In this document: positions 53,392-62,083 of the stretch, one piece after another | Layout of the letters: the number at the start of each line of letters is the position of its first letter | Position numbering within the stretch: position 1 is the first letter of the stretch | The notes under the pieces: model-generated | What the model was told of the DNA's origin: nothing | Database searches by the model: none | Seen by the model: only the letters and a program-made list of their open reading frames with translations | Translations under genes and position numbers: made by a program | DNA from: Actinomycetes bacterium | Lineage (GTDB): Bacteria > Actinomycetota > Thermoleophilia > Gaiellales > Gaiellaceae | Assembly (NCBI GenBank): GCA_026708005.1 | Contig: JAPOVR010000125.1 | Coordinates: forward strand, 36,540-100,539 | Length of the DNA: 64,000 nt | Reading direction: 5' to 3'

Positions 53392-54414
53392 GTGAGTGAC
53401 GTGTTCTTGTTGGGGGCAGGGTTCTCGAAGTCTGCTTCGGGTGGGATGTCTTTGCAGATGCCTTTGCTTGGTGAGTTGAGTTTGGAGATCAAGGACAAGA
53501 TGTGTTTGCCTTCATTTCTAACGGACTCCAGTGATGATCTCGAGCAGTGGCTTTCTTATCTTGGTCAGCCTCACCCGTGGCTCCGCGAGCAGGACAACCT
53601 GAGGAACCAGGCCTTGGCGCTGGACATCATCGAACAGGTAGGAACGGTCATTGGTGGGAGAGAGCGGTTGGTGATCGAGAACGAGTGCCCAGCTTGGCTT
53701 GAAGAACTGACGGAGTTCTGGCATCGAAACAAGTCGGGGGTTGTCAGTCTCAACTATGACACTCTTGTAGAACGGGTAGCAAGCACAATAGTCGTCAAAG
53801 AAACCGGGGGAACCAAGTACTATCTCGATTCTGCGAATTTGTACCCTGTAGACTTGACTCTTTCCACGAGAAGAAATGCGATGGTTCTCGGCTCTAGTGA
53901 AGTTGAATCTTTTTCGCTGTGCAAGCTACATGGCTCGATCAACTGGTACTACTCCGGCGCTGCTGAATCCACTGGGGAAGTGATCTACTACAGGGAAGTT
54001 GATGGATGGGGTACTGGTCCCTCAAAGGAGCCGCGGCTGGAGATTCGATCGCGAGAGCAGGAGGCCGTCAGCGACAAAGTGCCCTTGATCGTACCCCCGA
54101 CTATAGAAAAATCCAGGTTCTTCCGGCACGAGTCGCTGAGGCGTACATGGGCTCACGCGGCGACACTTCTCTCCGAGGCGAACAGGGTCTTTGCCGTCGG
54201 GTACTCACTCCCGATCACAGACTTGGCCTTCCGTCAGTTCCTGCTCGCAGGAAGCAAGGAAGAGCAGGAGGAGTTCTATGTCATCAACACCGATCGCTCC
54301 GCTACTACCCATTACTGTCAGATGCTGGGTCAGGCTTTTGAGATCAACGACAGCTACGTGGGAGACGGCGCCGTCGAACGGTTCGTAGAGGACGTATGCG
54401 CCAGAACTAACTAG
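53392..54414 (+). CDS. SIR2-like domain protein
   Basis: A 340-residue SIR2_2-type protein. The NAD-binding start is VFLLGAGFSKSASGG; VSLNYDTLVERVA, SLCKLHGSINWYY with the catalytic-site His, and VFAVGYSLPITDLAFRQFLL follow in the sirtuin-like order used by phage-defence NADases. G+C is clearly lower than in the core genes (by eye near 53%), a sign of transfer. GTG 53392 follows GGAG by seven bases; an ATG at 53368 is possible. No partner gene (HerA, Argonaute, TIR) is adjacent, so it may act alone or be an orphan. Confidence 0.75.
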   Translation: MSDVFLLGAGFSKSASGGMSLQMPLLGELSLEIKDKMCLPSFLTDSSDDLEQWLSYLGQPHPWLREQDNLRNQALALDIIEQVGTVIGGRERLVIENECPAWLEELTEFWHRNKSGVVSLNYDTLVERVASTIVVKETGGTKYYLDSANLYPVDLTLSTRRNAMVLGSSEVESFSLCKLHGSINWYYSGAAESTGEVIYYREVDGWGTGPSKEPRLEIRSREQEAVSDKVPLIVPPTIEKSRFFRHESLRRTWAHAATLLSEANRVFAVGYSLPITDLAFRQFLLAGSKEEQEEFYVINTDRSATTHYCQMLGQAFEINDSYVGDGAVERFVEDVCARTN

Positions 54415-54449
54415 ACCGCGACCTGCCCGGTAGTCGTCGGCTATTCTTA

Positions 54450-54481
54450 GGGGAATTACATACGAAACTAGCCGGGCGGCT
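54450..54481 (+). repeat. Left terminal inverted repeat of the IS1595-type transposon
   Basis: Starts GGGGAATTACATACG and ends CCGGGCGGCT. It is identical over 32 bases to the complement of 56963-56994. Confidence 0.92.
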
Positions 54482-54536
54482 CCGTCCGATAGTTAGTGGA
54501 CAATACTAGCCAACTCAATCGCTTACAGGAACTGAG

Positions 54537-55484
54537 ATGGCAGGGAGCAAGGGACCAGGCAGGGGAGACAGGGAAGGCATCAGCCTGATCGAGCTGTACG
54601 AGATGTTCCCGAACGACGCAGCCGCCGAAGCCTGGTTCGAGGAACGACGCTGGCCAGGCGGGAACCGGTTCTGCCCGGACTGCGGCTCCGAACGCTACAC
54701 GATCGTCAAGAGCCGGAAGCCGATGCCGTACAGGTGCAAGGACTGCCGCCGACATTTCAGCGTCACGAAGGGCACCGTCATGCAGTCCACGAAGCTCGGG
54801 CTCCGGCAGTGGGCGTTCGGGTTCTACCTCGTCGCTACCAGCCTAAAAGGCGTCTCCTCGATCAAGCTGCACCGTGACCTGCGGGTGACGCAGAAGACGG
54901 CTTGGCATCTCGCGCAGCGGATCAGGGCCAGCTTCACCGACGACCAGGTCGCGGCAATGGCCGGGCCAATCGAGATCGACGAAGGCTACTTCGGTGGGCT
55001 GGAGGCCAACAAGCACGCCAGCAAGAAACAGAAGGCAGGGCGCGGCACCGTTGGCAAGACGGCGGTTGTGGCTGCGAAGGATCGGCCGACCGGCAAGGTC
55101 ACCGCGAAGGTAGTCGAGGCCACGGACGCCGAGACGCTACAGCCGTTCGTGGTCGAGAACACCACGCCAGGCGCCGAGGTGTACACCGACGACCACGGCG
55201 CGTACAAGGGTATCCCCGGCGTCGAGCACAAGACGGTCAGGAACAGCGTCGGCGAGTACGTCGATGGCATGGCCCACACGAACGGCGTCGAGAGCTTCTG
55301 GGCGCAGCTGAAGCGGGGCTACCACGGCACGTTCCACCAGGTGTCCCGGAAGCACTTGCAGCGGTACGTCGACGAGTTCTCAGGTAGGCACAACATCCGG
55401 TCGTTGGACACCGCCGACCAGATGGCGGCGCTCGCCAGGGGAACGGTCGGGAAACGCCTCACCCACCGGCAGCTGACCGCGTAG
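54537..55484 (+). CDS. IS1595-family transposase
   Basis: A 315-residue transposase. An N-terminal zinc ribbon (FCPDCGSERY ... YRCKDCRRHFSV) binds DNA, and a DDE-type domain follows with EIDEGYFGG (first Asp), EVYTDDHGAYKG (second Asp) and THTNGVESFWAQLKRGY-like region (AHTNGVESFW), the Asn/Glu triad end of the ISXO2-like family. The frame is intact from ATG 54537, 55 bases inside the left inverted repeat, to the TAG. It is likely still able to make a full protein. Confidence 0.93.
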   Translation: MAGSKGPGRGDREGISLIELYEMFPNDAAAEAWFEERRWPGGNRFCPDCGSERYTIVKSRKPMPYRCKDCRRHFSVTKGTVMQSTKLGLRQWAFGFYLVATSLKGVSSIKLHRDLRVTQKTAWHLAQRIRASFTDDQVAAMAGPIEIDEGYFGGLEANKHASKKQKAGRGTVGKTAVVAAKDRPTGKVTAKVVEATDAETLQPFVVENTTPGAEVYTDDHGAYKGIPGVEHKTVRNSVGEYVDGMAHTNGVESFWAQLKRGYHGTFHQVSRKHLQRYVDEFSGRHNIRSLDTADQMAALARGTVGKRLTHRQLTA

Positions 55485-55860
55485 GAAGATCGTTTCCTAC
55501 CCACCAGTCAGCGTGCGCCGGGACAGCGTAGATTACGCCTACAGCCTCCCCTTCACGGAAAAATTCCATCCTGAAGCCGTTCTTTCCCTTGTTTTCGAAG
55601 GAATCTGCAGCGATCCTGATGAACTCACCGGCTGCCGCTTCAACACAGTAGGCCTTGCCCTGGCTGCCTGTTTCTTCCACCCACCAGGCCCGCGCGCCCC
55701 CTTGTGAAATCCCAACGACTTCACCATGCCGCTTGAACTTCAAGCACTTCCCGTTCCCGTCAACGTCACAGACCGTTTCAGCTTCGATTTTGATCCTATG
55801 GCCGTCCTTGCGAAGAACGTTGAAGAACCTGCGAGGAGGCTGCTCAGTCGTAGGAACCAT
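55459..55860 (-). CDS. Hypothetical passenger protein, 133 residues
   Basis: The protein is mixed in charge with motifs such as FNVLRKDGHRIKIEAE and GFRMEFFREGEAVGVIYAVP, suggesting a small beta-rich fold with two similar halves (KFKRHGEVVGISQGGARAWWVEE and FFREGEAVGVIYAVPAHADWWVG). No known family. It overlaps the transposase 3' end by 26 bases on the other strand. It is either a passenger gene or a leftover; the repeat-like two halves support that it is coding. Confidence 0.55.
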   Translation of the reverse strand: MVPTTEQPPRRFFNVLRKDGHRIKIEAETVCDVDGNGKCLKFKRHGEVVGISQGGARAWWVEETGSQGKAYCVEAAAGEFIRIAADSFENKGKNGFRMEFFREGEAVGVIYAVPAHADWWVGNDLPTRSAAGG

Positions 55861-55891
55861 AGATGCCTATCCTAACGATCCAGGAAGACGC

Positions 55892-56737
55892 ATGAGCAGA
55901 AGAAGGATCATCGGCTGGCTAGGCGCTGGGGCGCTCCTCCTCGCTGCCGGCTGCAGCTCGTCTGAGCCCGAACCGGACGGGAGCCCGGCCGCTAAGCCCA
56001 ACCTGGAACTCGCCGAAACACAGGCCGGAGACGAGGACCTGCGGCAGCGTCTCGCCTACGCCGAAGCAGAGGTAAGAGTGCTCCGCCACCGGCTCGAAGA
56101 AGCAAGAGCAGAAGCCGACGAAGCAAAGGACAAGCTTGACCGCGTCAGCCGGAGCCGCCGCGAGCTGTGGAACTGGATCTGGGAGAACGTCCCCGACGCG
56201 CCCGCCTCGCCGCCGGTCGGATCAGACGGGAGATCGCTGTGGCCGCCACCGCCGGCTGTGGACTGGGCGTACGATTTCGAAACGGTCGACGAGCTGGCCG
56301 AGAAATCGACGCTGGTCGCGGTCGGGGAGGCTTTGGAGGAACCAGTGCCCGAGCGCGGCTGCCGTATAAAGGACCCCGGGCCGGGCTCGAGCACCTGCTG
56401 GTTCCAGCGGTTCCAAGTCAAGGACGTGGTTGCCGGGTCGTTCATCGACGGGACCGCAACCCCGCAGACAATCGACCTGCGGATCTGGGCGCAGGATCAA
56501 CCGCGTATAGACCGGGGCCACAGCTACCTGCTGTTCCTGTACCCGTTCGAGTACGTGCCCGGGGAGTGGTTCGGCGACTACCAGACCCCCGCCGGGTGGG
56601 CCGGGGTGTTCAGGGAGACCAGGCCCGGGGTGTTCCATAGCTTCGGTGGCGTCCCGGGCACCAGTGTCGAGGAGGTGAAGGAGCTGCTGGAGGCCAGGCC
56701 GGGCCTGTTGGGCAGCAAAGTCGAACGAGCCCGCTGA
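55892..56737 (+). CDS. Passenger lipoprotein with coiled-coil segment
   Basis: A 281-residue protein. The signal peptide ends in LLLAAGCSSS, a lipobox. A coiled coil follows (AETQAGDEDLRQRLAYAEAEVRVLRHRLEEARAEADEAKDKL region, residues about 48-92). The C-terminal 190 residues are Trp/Pro-rich (VDWAYDFETVDELAEKSTLVAVGEAL, YLLFLYPFEYVPGEWFG) and do not match a family I know. AGGAAGAC precedes ATG 55892. It lies within the transposon, so it has moved with the transposase. Confidence 0.7.
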   Translation: MSRRRIIGWLGAGALLLAAGCSSSEPEPDGSPAAKPNLELAETQAGDEDLRQRLAYAEAEVRVLRHRLEEARAEADEAKDKLDRVSRSRRELWNWIWENVPDAPASPPVGSDGRSLWPPPPAVDWAYDFETVDELAEKSTLVAVGEALEEPVPERGCRIKDPGPGSSTCWFQRFQVKDVVAGSFIDGTATPQTIDLRIWAQDQPRIDRGHSYLLFLYPFEYVPGEWFGDYQTPAGWAGVFRETRPGVFHSFGGVPGTSVEEVKELLEARPGLLGSKVERAR

Positions 56738-56782
56738 TCCACCGCCCCCAAGTGTTAGTGTCTAGCTACAGGGAGGCAAGCC

Positions 56783-56950
56783 ATGAACAAGAAACGCAAG
56801 CCGGGAAGACCCATCACGCGCCGCCTCGACCCTGTCCACGCGACCGCAGACGAGCTCGTCCGTGCCATGTTCGCGAGCGCCAAGCCACCCGACCCTGGCA
56901 AGCGTCCAGCCCGGCGTCTCCTCTCGCGTCGTCCTATCGCAGACGACTAG
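56783..56950 (+). CDS. 55-residue basic passenger protein
   Basis: GGGAGG lies six to eleven bases before ATG 56783. The product starts MNKKRKPGRPITRRLDPVHATADELVRAMF and ends RRLLSRRPIADD. It is basic and shows no known domain. It closes 13 bases before the right inverted repeat. Its good ribosome site and clean frame suggest a real small gene of the transposon. Confidence 0.5.
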   Translation: MNKKRKPGRPITRRLDPVHATADELVRAMFASAKPPDPGKRPARRLLSRRPIADD

Positions 56951-56962
56951 TCGATCGGAACC

Positions 56963-56994
56963 AGCCGCCCGGCTAGTTTCGTATGTAATTCCCC
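56963..56994 (-). repeat. Right terminal inverted repeat of the IS1595-type transposon
   Basis: Exact complement of 54450-54481. On the plus strand it reads AGCCGCCCGGCTAG ... AATTCCCC. Confidence 0.92.
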
Positions 56995-57481
56995 AAAGAA
57001 TCCGCCTGTTGGAGCATGAGCCGCCCGGAGCACTGCGGGCCTTCCTGCCGCAAGACTTCCGACCAGATACCAGCTGTTGGTAGCTGAAGTGTTTCCCGGC
57101 GCTGCCGCGCGCCAGGGCCGCTGTCTCCTCGATCGTGTCGACGGGCTAGATGTTATCGCGACCACTGACCTCGTCACCCCATCGCTGCAGGTGCATAACC
57201 GACACCTCTTAGTACGTCGCGCCCACTGCTCTCTTCGGCATAGCCCACAGTGACTCCACGCCCTCTTCCTCGTAACGAGCGGCTCGAAATCGACTTACAC
57301 GCTGAAACTTCCTCGTACTGCGGATGACCTTCAGGTTAATCGACAAGGGGCAGAGCACGATCGCCCACCTCTGGCATCAACCTTCTCCTTCGTCGGCCAA
57401 TTGTAAACTGACTGCCACAAGCAATCCACTAAAGACATAGACCTCTCTGCATTCCAATTGCATGTCTTGCTCGCCCCTATC
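56995..57481 (+). other. AT-richer gap before the restriction-like operon
   Basis: About 490 bases of lower G+C. No gene is convincing. It marks the step from the transposon to the low-GC operon on the minus strand and lies downstream of that operon. Confidence 0.4.
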
Positions 57482-59029
57482 TCAATTATCAACTACTACT
57501 GCCATGTCTTCCGTTTCATCACCATGGAGTTCCATCTCTAGCGGCACCCGCAACAGTTTGTCCTTCAGCATCTTAACAGTATCGGAATCGATTCTTGAAG
57601 CCTTAGACCGCGCTTGCCATTCCGCCACAGAGTCGTAAATGCACTGGCGTAAATAGTCTCTGACGCTCTCCGTTCCTTCTAGCTGAGTGCTCCAGTATGG
57701 ATGACTGATGTTCACAATGACTGTCACCTCACTCTCTTTCGTAGAATCGCTAACCACATAAGGGTCGTACGGCGACATGTTTTCCAAGAATATACTCCAG
57801 TTAATCTCCGGCGTGCTCGCAATTGTTCCCTGCAGGGTCGCGCTGCGGGTGCTCACAACTGACCTAAGGATTTTCCCGTTGGTCGCGTCGATCGCGTCGG
57901 AAGATGGTATGACGGTGATGTTGATCTGATCAACCATCTCTGGTGAGCTGAGCTCCCTTTCCAAATCATCGAGTGCCGCCTTCACATCTAGCTCACTCGG
58001 CCCCCTCTGATCGTCACCCTTCTTGCGTCTTTGTTCTGCAAAGTCTCGATAGTCGCCGCACTTTTCCTTTAGTCCATCTTCGACTTTTTCTTCCTGATTA
58101 TCACGCCACAAAATACTGTCCTTCGTGTGACTCACATCGAAACCGTCTAGATGGATTTCGCCAACAAGCCGCTGGTTCACCAGATTGTTCGAACCTTGAA
58201 TCTGCCCGTAAAGACTTGACGGCCGCCAAGCGTCCGGCCAGCCTTTGACCACCCTCTCTGCCTGCAATATTGAGAAACCCGCATCCGCACGGCTTCCCTT
58301 GTCAAGGATTCCTACCCATCCATGCACTCTCTTGTTGTCAACCTCGAAGTCAAAGTTCTTTCGGTATTTCTTGCCTTCGACACTCAAAAGAAGTCGTGAT
58401 CCCATCGAGTCCCATGTCAACAACTGGTCGCGCCAGCGAAGTTTGAGGATTTGCTTCTCCAAATCCGATCTATACATCGAGCGCAAAAACTCACCAATCT
58501 TTCCTAGTGTCCGCCCTTGAAAAATCCGGTTCAGCTCGATGATCTCAACGATCGTGTAATGCAGATCGGCAGCCTTTGCCTTCTCCTTGTGAACCACGGC
58601 GTTAGCTTCTCCGTTAGCTACCCTGTTTACGTTCACCGTCACTGACTGTTCGAAGCTTTCTCCGAGTCTTTTCGTGGTGATCGTCCATTTGTTTCCGATC
58701 CAGCAGGCTGCAGTCTTCATACCCATCCCGTACTTCGATCGCCCACTTGTGTTGGCTGGCGGCCGCGCTATATGGAGTGCCTGCTCCAGCTCTGCTACTG
58801 ACATTCCCATAGCGTTGTCGGTAACACGCAGCATGTCGTCGTCGCGGTCGTAAACGATTGAGACCTCCAAAAGTTTGTCACCGTCCAATTGCATCTGTTC
58901 GTCTAAGATTGTTCTGTTGTCAAAGTATGACTGCGTCGAGTTGTCAACAAACTCCGCAATGGCATGCCAAGGCGTGTACGCGAGACGCCTATACGAAGTA
59001 ATCGCCTCAGGACCGATGATCAACTGCAT
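57482..59029 (-). CDS. MORC/GHKL-type ATPase
   Basis: A 515-residue protein with an N-terminal GHKL (Hsp90/MutL/MORC-like) ATPase: AIAEFVDNSTQSYFD (Glu/Asn of motif I), LRVTDNAMGMSVAEL (motif II) and SGRSKYGMGMKTAA (motif III). The C-terminal half is a mixed region with no clear domain; KCGDYRDFAEQRRKKG is basic. MORC-like ATPases occur with restriction-modification genes. Its G+C is near 45-48%, unlike the core. It is the last gene of the operon, 27 bases after the PD-(D/E)xK gene. Confidence 0.8.
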   Translation of the reverse strand: MQLIIGPEAITSYRRLAYTPWHAIAEFVDNSTQSYFDNRTILDEQMQLDGDKLLEVSIVYDRDDDMLRVTDNAMGMSVAELEQALHIARPPANTSGRSKYGMGMKTAACWIGNKWTITTKRLGESFEQSVTVNVNRVANGEANAVVHKEKAKAADLHYTIVEIIELNRIFQGRTLGKIGEFLRSMYRSDLEKQILKLRWRDQLLTWDSMGSRLLLSVEGKKYRKNFDFEVDNKRVHGWVGILDKGSRADAGFSILQAERVVKGWPDAWRPSSLYGQIQGSNNLVNQRLVGEIHLDGFDVSHTKDSILWRDNQEEKVEDGLKEKCGDYRDFAEQRRKKGDDQRGPSELDVKAALDDLERELSSPEMVDQINITVIPSSDAIDATNGKILRSVVSTRSATLQGTIASTPEINWSIFLENMSPYDPYVVSDSTKESEVTVIVNISHPYWSTQLEGTESVRDYLRQCIYDSVAEWQARSKASRIDSDTVKMLKDKLLRVPLEMELHGDETEDMAVVVDN

Positions 59030-59056
59030 AGACTCTTCTCTCCCTCTTTGGATTTC

Positions 59057-59857
59057 TCAATGCTCTTGATTGACATCATCCTTGATCACGAGCGTCTCGT
59101 CTGCCTGCCAGGCAATGTGATACCGCCGCCCTGGTCTCAGGCTGTGATCCCGCAACGCGTGAAGGTACACCCGACCTGCTGTGTCCACCCGTTCCCACTC
59201 AGAGGCTTGTCCTGCACGGTAAAGCAGGACTCTCTCGCCATTCTGGATCGGCAACTGAGTCGGTGCGTGAATCACCAGCATTCGATGAAGCATGGTGTCG
59301 CACTCGCAAGTCGTGACGACCTCTTCATCTTCTGACGGGTACTCTCCATTGAGGCGCAAGACATATTTGTTGAGCCGAGATCTGAACAGCTGGCAAATCA
59401 ACACCGCTGCCTTCAACGACCGCAAATGCTCAACCCATGCCTCCACGGGAGCATTCACTAGAACAAGTAACCGTGGCTGTTCACCCTTGAACATCTCGAT
59501 AACCTTGCATCTCTCAAGTTCAGGATTCTGCTGACACAAGTAGTCGATTTCAGGTTGCCCATAGTTTGCTCGTGATAATGTCCGCACTTGCGGCAACACA
59601 TGTCTCTCAAAAGAATGGTGTGCCAGCTCCACTTCAACAACCCACCATGTGCGGTAGCTCTTGTGGATTAACGCAAAATCTGGTTGTCTAGCATCAGCGT
59701 CATCCACTGAAACAACCGTTGTCTTAAAAGGCACTAAGTGGTACTTCGTAAAAAGATGGTCTGACTCCTGCTCCACGACTCTTTCGAACTCACTCTCGTA
59801 ATGGCCTCGGCTTGCGATCTCCTCATACCATTCTCCGTTATGCAAGATCCGGGCCAT
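59057..59857 (-). CDS. PD-(D/E)xK nuclease-like protein
   Basis: A 266-residue protein. ESEFERVVEQ early, then ARQPDFALIHKSYRTWWVVEVELAHHSFERHVLPQVRTL, gives the E ... PD ... ExE order of PD-(D/E)xK nucleases. The C-terminal part (GERVLLYRAGQASEWERVD and LRPGRRYHIAWQAD) is a beta-rich domain of unknown type. It lies nine bases from the helicase gene and 27 from the ATPase gene on the same strand. It is the likely DNA-cutting subunit of the operon. Confidence 0.72.
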   Translation of the reverse strand: MARILHNGEWYEEIASRGHYESEFERVVEQESDHLFTKYHLVPFKTTVVSVDDADARQPDFALIHKSYRTWWVVEVELAHHSFERHVLPQVRTLSRANYGQPEIDYLCQQNPELERCKVIEMFKGEQPRLLVLVNAPVEAWVEHLRSLKAAVLICQLFRSRLNKYVLRLNGEYPSEDEEVVTTCECDTMLHRMLVIHAPTQLPIQNGERVLLYRAGQASEWERVDTAGRVYLHALRDHSLRPGRRYHIAWQADETLVIKDDVNQEH

Positions 59858-59866
59858 AGCCGCGCC

Positions 59867-61099
59867 TCACGCAATCGGCTCACGCTTGCTGACCGACCAG
59901 AAGACTTCAGCTACACCAGCCATCTCGGTAGCTTCCTCCACTAGGCGACGACGTTCCTGCTCAGTAGCGTAAAGCGTGTAAATCAAGGCCTTGTCCTTTC
60001 CTTCAGCGGGCCTCAATACACGTCCCAGTCGTTGAATTCGCTGTCTTTGGCTTGCCGTCGAGCTAGCAATCACAGCAACTACTGTCTCTGGCACATTCAT
60101 GCCCTCATCGAGGGCCCGGCAACAAAGCAAGACATCAAAAACGCCTCTGCGGTATAAACGCAGGTTGTCTCGGCGGACTTCCGGCGCGATGTCCGTGTGA
60201 TACTGGCAAACGCTATGGTTCCTTTCCTTCAACACATGGGACAAAGTCCTCGCCGACTTCACACGCTCGTGGAAAACGATCGCCCGGGAGCCCCGATTCT
60301 CTTCAACTATCTTGGCTGCGACAGGGAGTCTCATCGTAGCTGTAGCAGACACGGCCGCACGCATCTGCAAAACGCGCTTCAACCTCTCTTCTGCTCCTAC
60401 CTCAACCTCTGCAGCCTTCGCCTTGCTCATCAAAACCCTTGCCTGCTTCGTGAGACGGTCATACTCTTTCTGCTCATGCGGAAGTAGATCGACCTGGATA
60501 TTCACGAGATTAAAGGGGGCAAGAATACCGTCTGCATAGGCTTGCCCATAGTCGTATTCAAAAATTAGAGGTCCCAGAACCGGCACAACATTGTCCTCGA
60601 AGCCTCGGTCGTATTCTCGGTGGGGTGTTGCAGACAGCCCGAGGGCCGCCGCGAATGTCCCTCCCAAGGCCTTCGCATTCTCAGGACTCCCCGCTCGGTG
60701 GCACTCATCGACGATGAGAAATGCTTGTTCTCCGCTTGCCAGCCTTTCCACTAGTTCACGACCGCTGTTGATTACCAAGATATTGACCGCTCCCGGCTTT
60801 CTCGGCTTCTCCTGTCCTGAAAAACAAGCTATCATCTCAGGTGGTATGCCGAAGTCCTCTTGGAGGCTCACAAACCATTGGTCCAACAAAGTAATGGTGG
60901 GCACAAGGATTAAGATCCTCCCACTCTGATGCTGCTGCCAGAACTCGCTCATACACAGAAATGCAAACAGGGTCTTTCCCCCTGCCGTGACCACACTGGC
61001 GACACCCCGCATGTCCTTCAGCCACTCCTCGAGTGCCTGTTTCTGCCACTCGCGGGGCTCGACGGCCGGTGACCACGAAGGCAAGGGTGGGTCACTCAT
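59867..61099 (-). CDS. SF2 (DEAD/DEAH-type) helicase
   Basis: A 410-residue helicase. Motifs in order: PREWQKQALEEW (Q-like), TAGGKTLFAFL (Walker A), LIVDECHRAGS (DECH box), ALGLSATPHRE, AIVFHERVKSA, DVLLCCRALDEGMNVP and QRIQRLGRVLRP (motif VI). ATG 61099 overlaps the methyltransferase stop by eight bases, so they are coupled. In restriction systems such helicases act as translocases next to the nuclease. Confidence 0.87.
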   Translation of the reverse strand: MSDPPLPSWSPAVEPREWQKQALEEWLKDMRGVASVVTAGGKTLFAFLCMSEFWQQHQSGRILILVPTITLLDQWFVSLQEDFGIPPEMIACFSGQEKPRKPGAVNILVINSGRELVERLASGEQAFLIVDECHRAGSPENAKALGGTFAAALGLSATPHREYDRGFEDNVVPVLGPLIFEYDYGQAYADGILAPFNLVNIQVDLLPHEQKEYDRLTKQARVLMSKAKAAEVEVGAEERLKRVLQMRAAVSATATMRLPVAAKIVEENRGSRAIVFHERVKSARTLSHVLKERNHSVCQYHTDIAPEVRRDNLRLYRRGVFDVLLCCRALDEGMNVPETVVAVIASSTASQRQRIQRLGRVLRPAEGKDKALIYTLYATEQERRRLVEEATEMAGVAEVFWSVSKREPIA

Positions 61100-62012
61100 T
61101 GGAAGCACGGTTATTGAACTGCGTGAATCGCCCGCGAGACCCTTCGAGATACAATTCGTTAGGTTCGATCGCAAGCCAACGTCGCCCAAGATTCTCAGCA
61201 ACCGCGCCGGTGGTGTTGCTCCCAGCGAAGGGGTCAAGTACTAGCATTTCTGGTTCTGTCAGAAATTTGATAAAGAATTCTGCCACCCCGCTCGGCATTC
61301 GTGCGGGGTGTGGTTGGAGGTCGTGGTCACGGCAATAGCTCAAATAGTCAGAGGTTCCTTGGGTGTTCGCAAGGGTAATGAGATTAGATGGAATCGCACC
61401 GGAATTGTCCTTGAGAAAAGACTTTTCGCCGATGTCGTGCTCTGAAGGACGCTTCCCAGAATTGTAATTTCCTCTCTTCAGAAGCTTTTCCATTGACTGA
61501 CTGTACCTTGTTAGCACCTTCCGGTTGTCTGAGTACGGGCGGTCTGTCTGAGCCATCCACCAGAGATGTGTATAGGAGTCCTTCACGCGGATTCGCTCTA
61601 TGTTGACCCATTGCACGGGACTTGGAAGCCGTGCGGGATTGTGCCAGATAAACTGCTGGCAGAGCGTCAGGTCACCCTGCTCCAGGAAAGCTAGCAAGGC
61701 CTTCAATGCAAGTGTTGACATGACAGGCCTGCCCGGCTCCCATGCATTCCCCAATTCGAGTACTATAGAACCTTGTGGCTTTAACACTTTCTTGAAAAGA
61801 GGTGCGAACTCCACCAACCAGTTTACATAAGTATTGCCCTGTTCATTGCCATACCGTTTTTTTCGGTTTAGAGGATATGGTGGCGATGTAAAGATGAGAT
61901 CGACCTGCTCGGTGAGATCTTTCAGGTATGCGGCAGAATCCAGGACGTCTTCCGCTTTTCCCAGGATGGAGCGGCCAAGGGTTGTTCTGTAAGCGATCTT
62001 GGGCTCATCCAC
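61092..62012 (-). CDS. DNA methyltransferase, beta class, N4-cytosine type
   Basis: A 306-residue enzyme. Motif IV is TSPPYPLNRKKRYGN (the SPPY form typical of N4-cytosine or some N6-adenine enzymes) near the N-terminus, and motif I DPFAGSNTTGAVAENLGR lies near the C-terminus: the permuted beta order. It is the first gene of the four-gene operon and should protect host DNA. The G+C is low, as for the operon. ATG 62012 is chosen; the promoter region upstream is short, as a DUF262 remnant begins about 70 bases away. Confidence 0.87.
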   Translation of the reverse strand: MDEPKIAYRTTLGRSILGKAEDVLDSAAYLKDLTEQVDLIFTSPPYPLNRKKRYGNEQGNTYVNWLVEFAPLFKKVLKPQGSIVLELGNAWEPGRPVMSTLALKALLAFLEQGDLTLCQQFIWHNPARLPSPVQWVNIERIRVKDSYTHLWWMAQTDRPYSDNRKVLTRYSQSMEKLLKRGNYNSGKRPSEHDIGEKSFLKDNSGAIPSNLITLANTQGTSDYLSYCRDHDLQPHPARMPSGVAEFFIKFLTEPEMLVLDPFAGSNTTGAVAENLGRRWLAIEPNELYLEGSRGRFTQFNNRASNE

Positions 62013-62083
62013 GGCCGTCAGGCTAGCATATCCTGCTTAAGCGTACGTTCTGCCGCGCTCAATGGGATGGTACTGCGACAGGT

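Larger units (their letters stand above)
54450..56994 (+). mobile_element. IS1595-type transposon with non-transposase genes
   Basis: Perfect 32-bp terminal inverted repeats bound a 2545-bp unit. Inside are an IS1595/ISXO2-type transposase on the plus strand, a minus-strand hypothetical gene, a lipoprotein gene and a 55-codon gene. Outside each end the inverted symmetry continues imperfectly (TTCTT/AAGAA). I found no 8-bp target duplication next to either boundary, which may mean that the element is old or the ends lie slightly further out. Confidence 0.85.

Noticed and set aside
54442..57002. 8-bp target duplication around the IS1595-type transposon
   Set aside because: The flanks (TATTCTTA and AAAGAATC) are not direct repeats; they only extend the inverted symmetry imperfectly.
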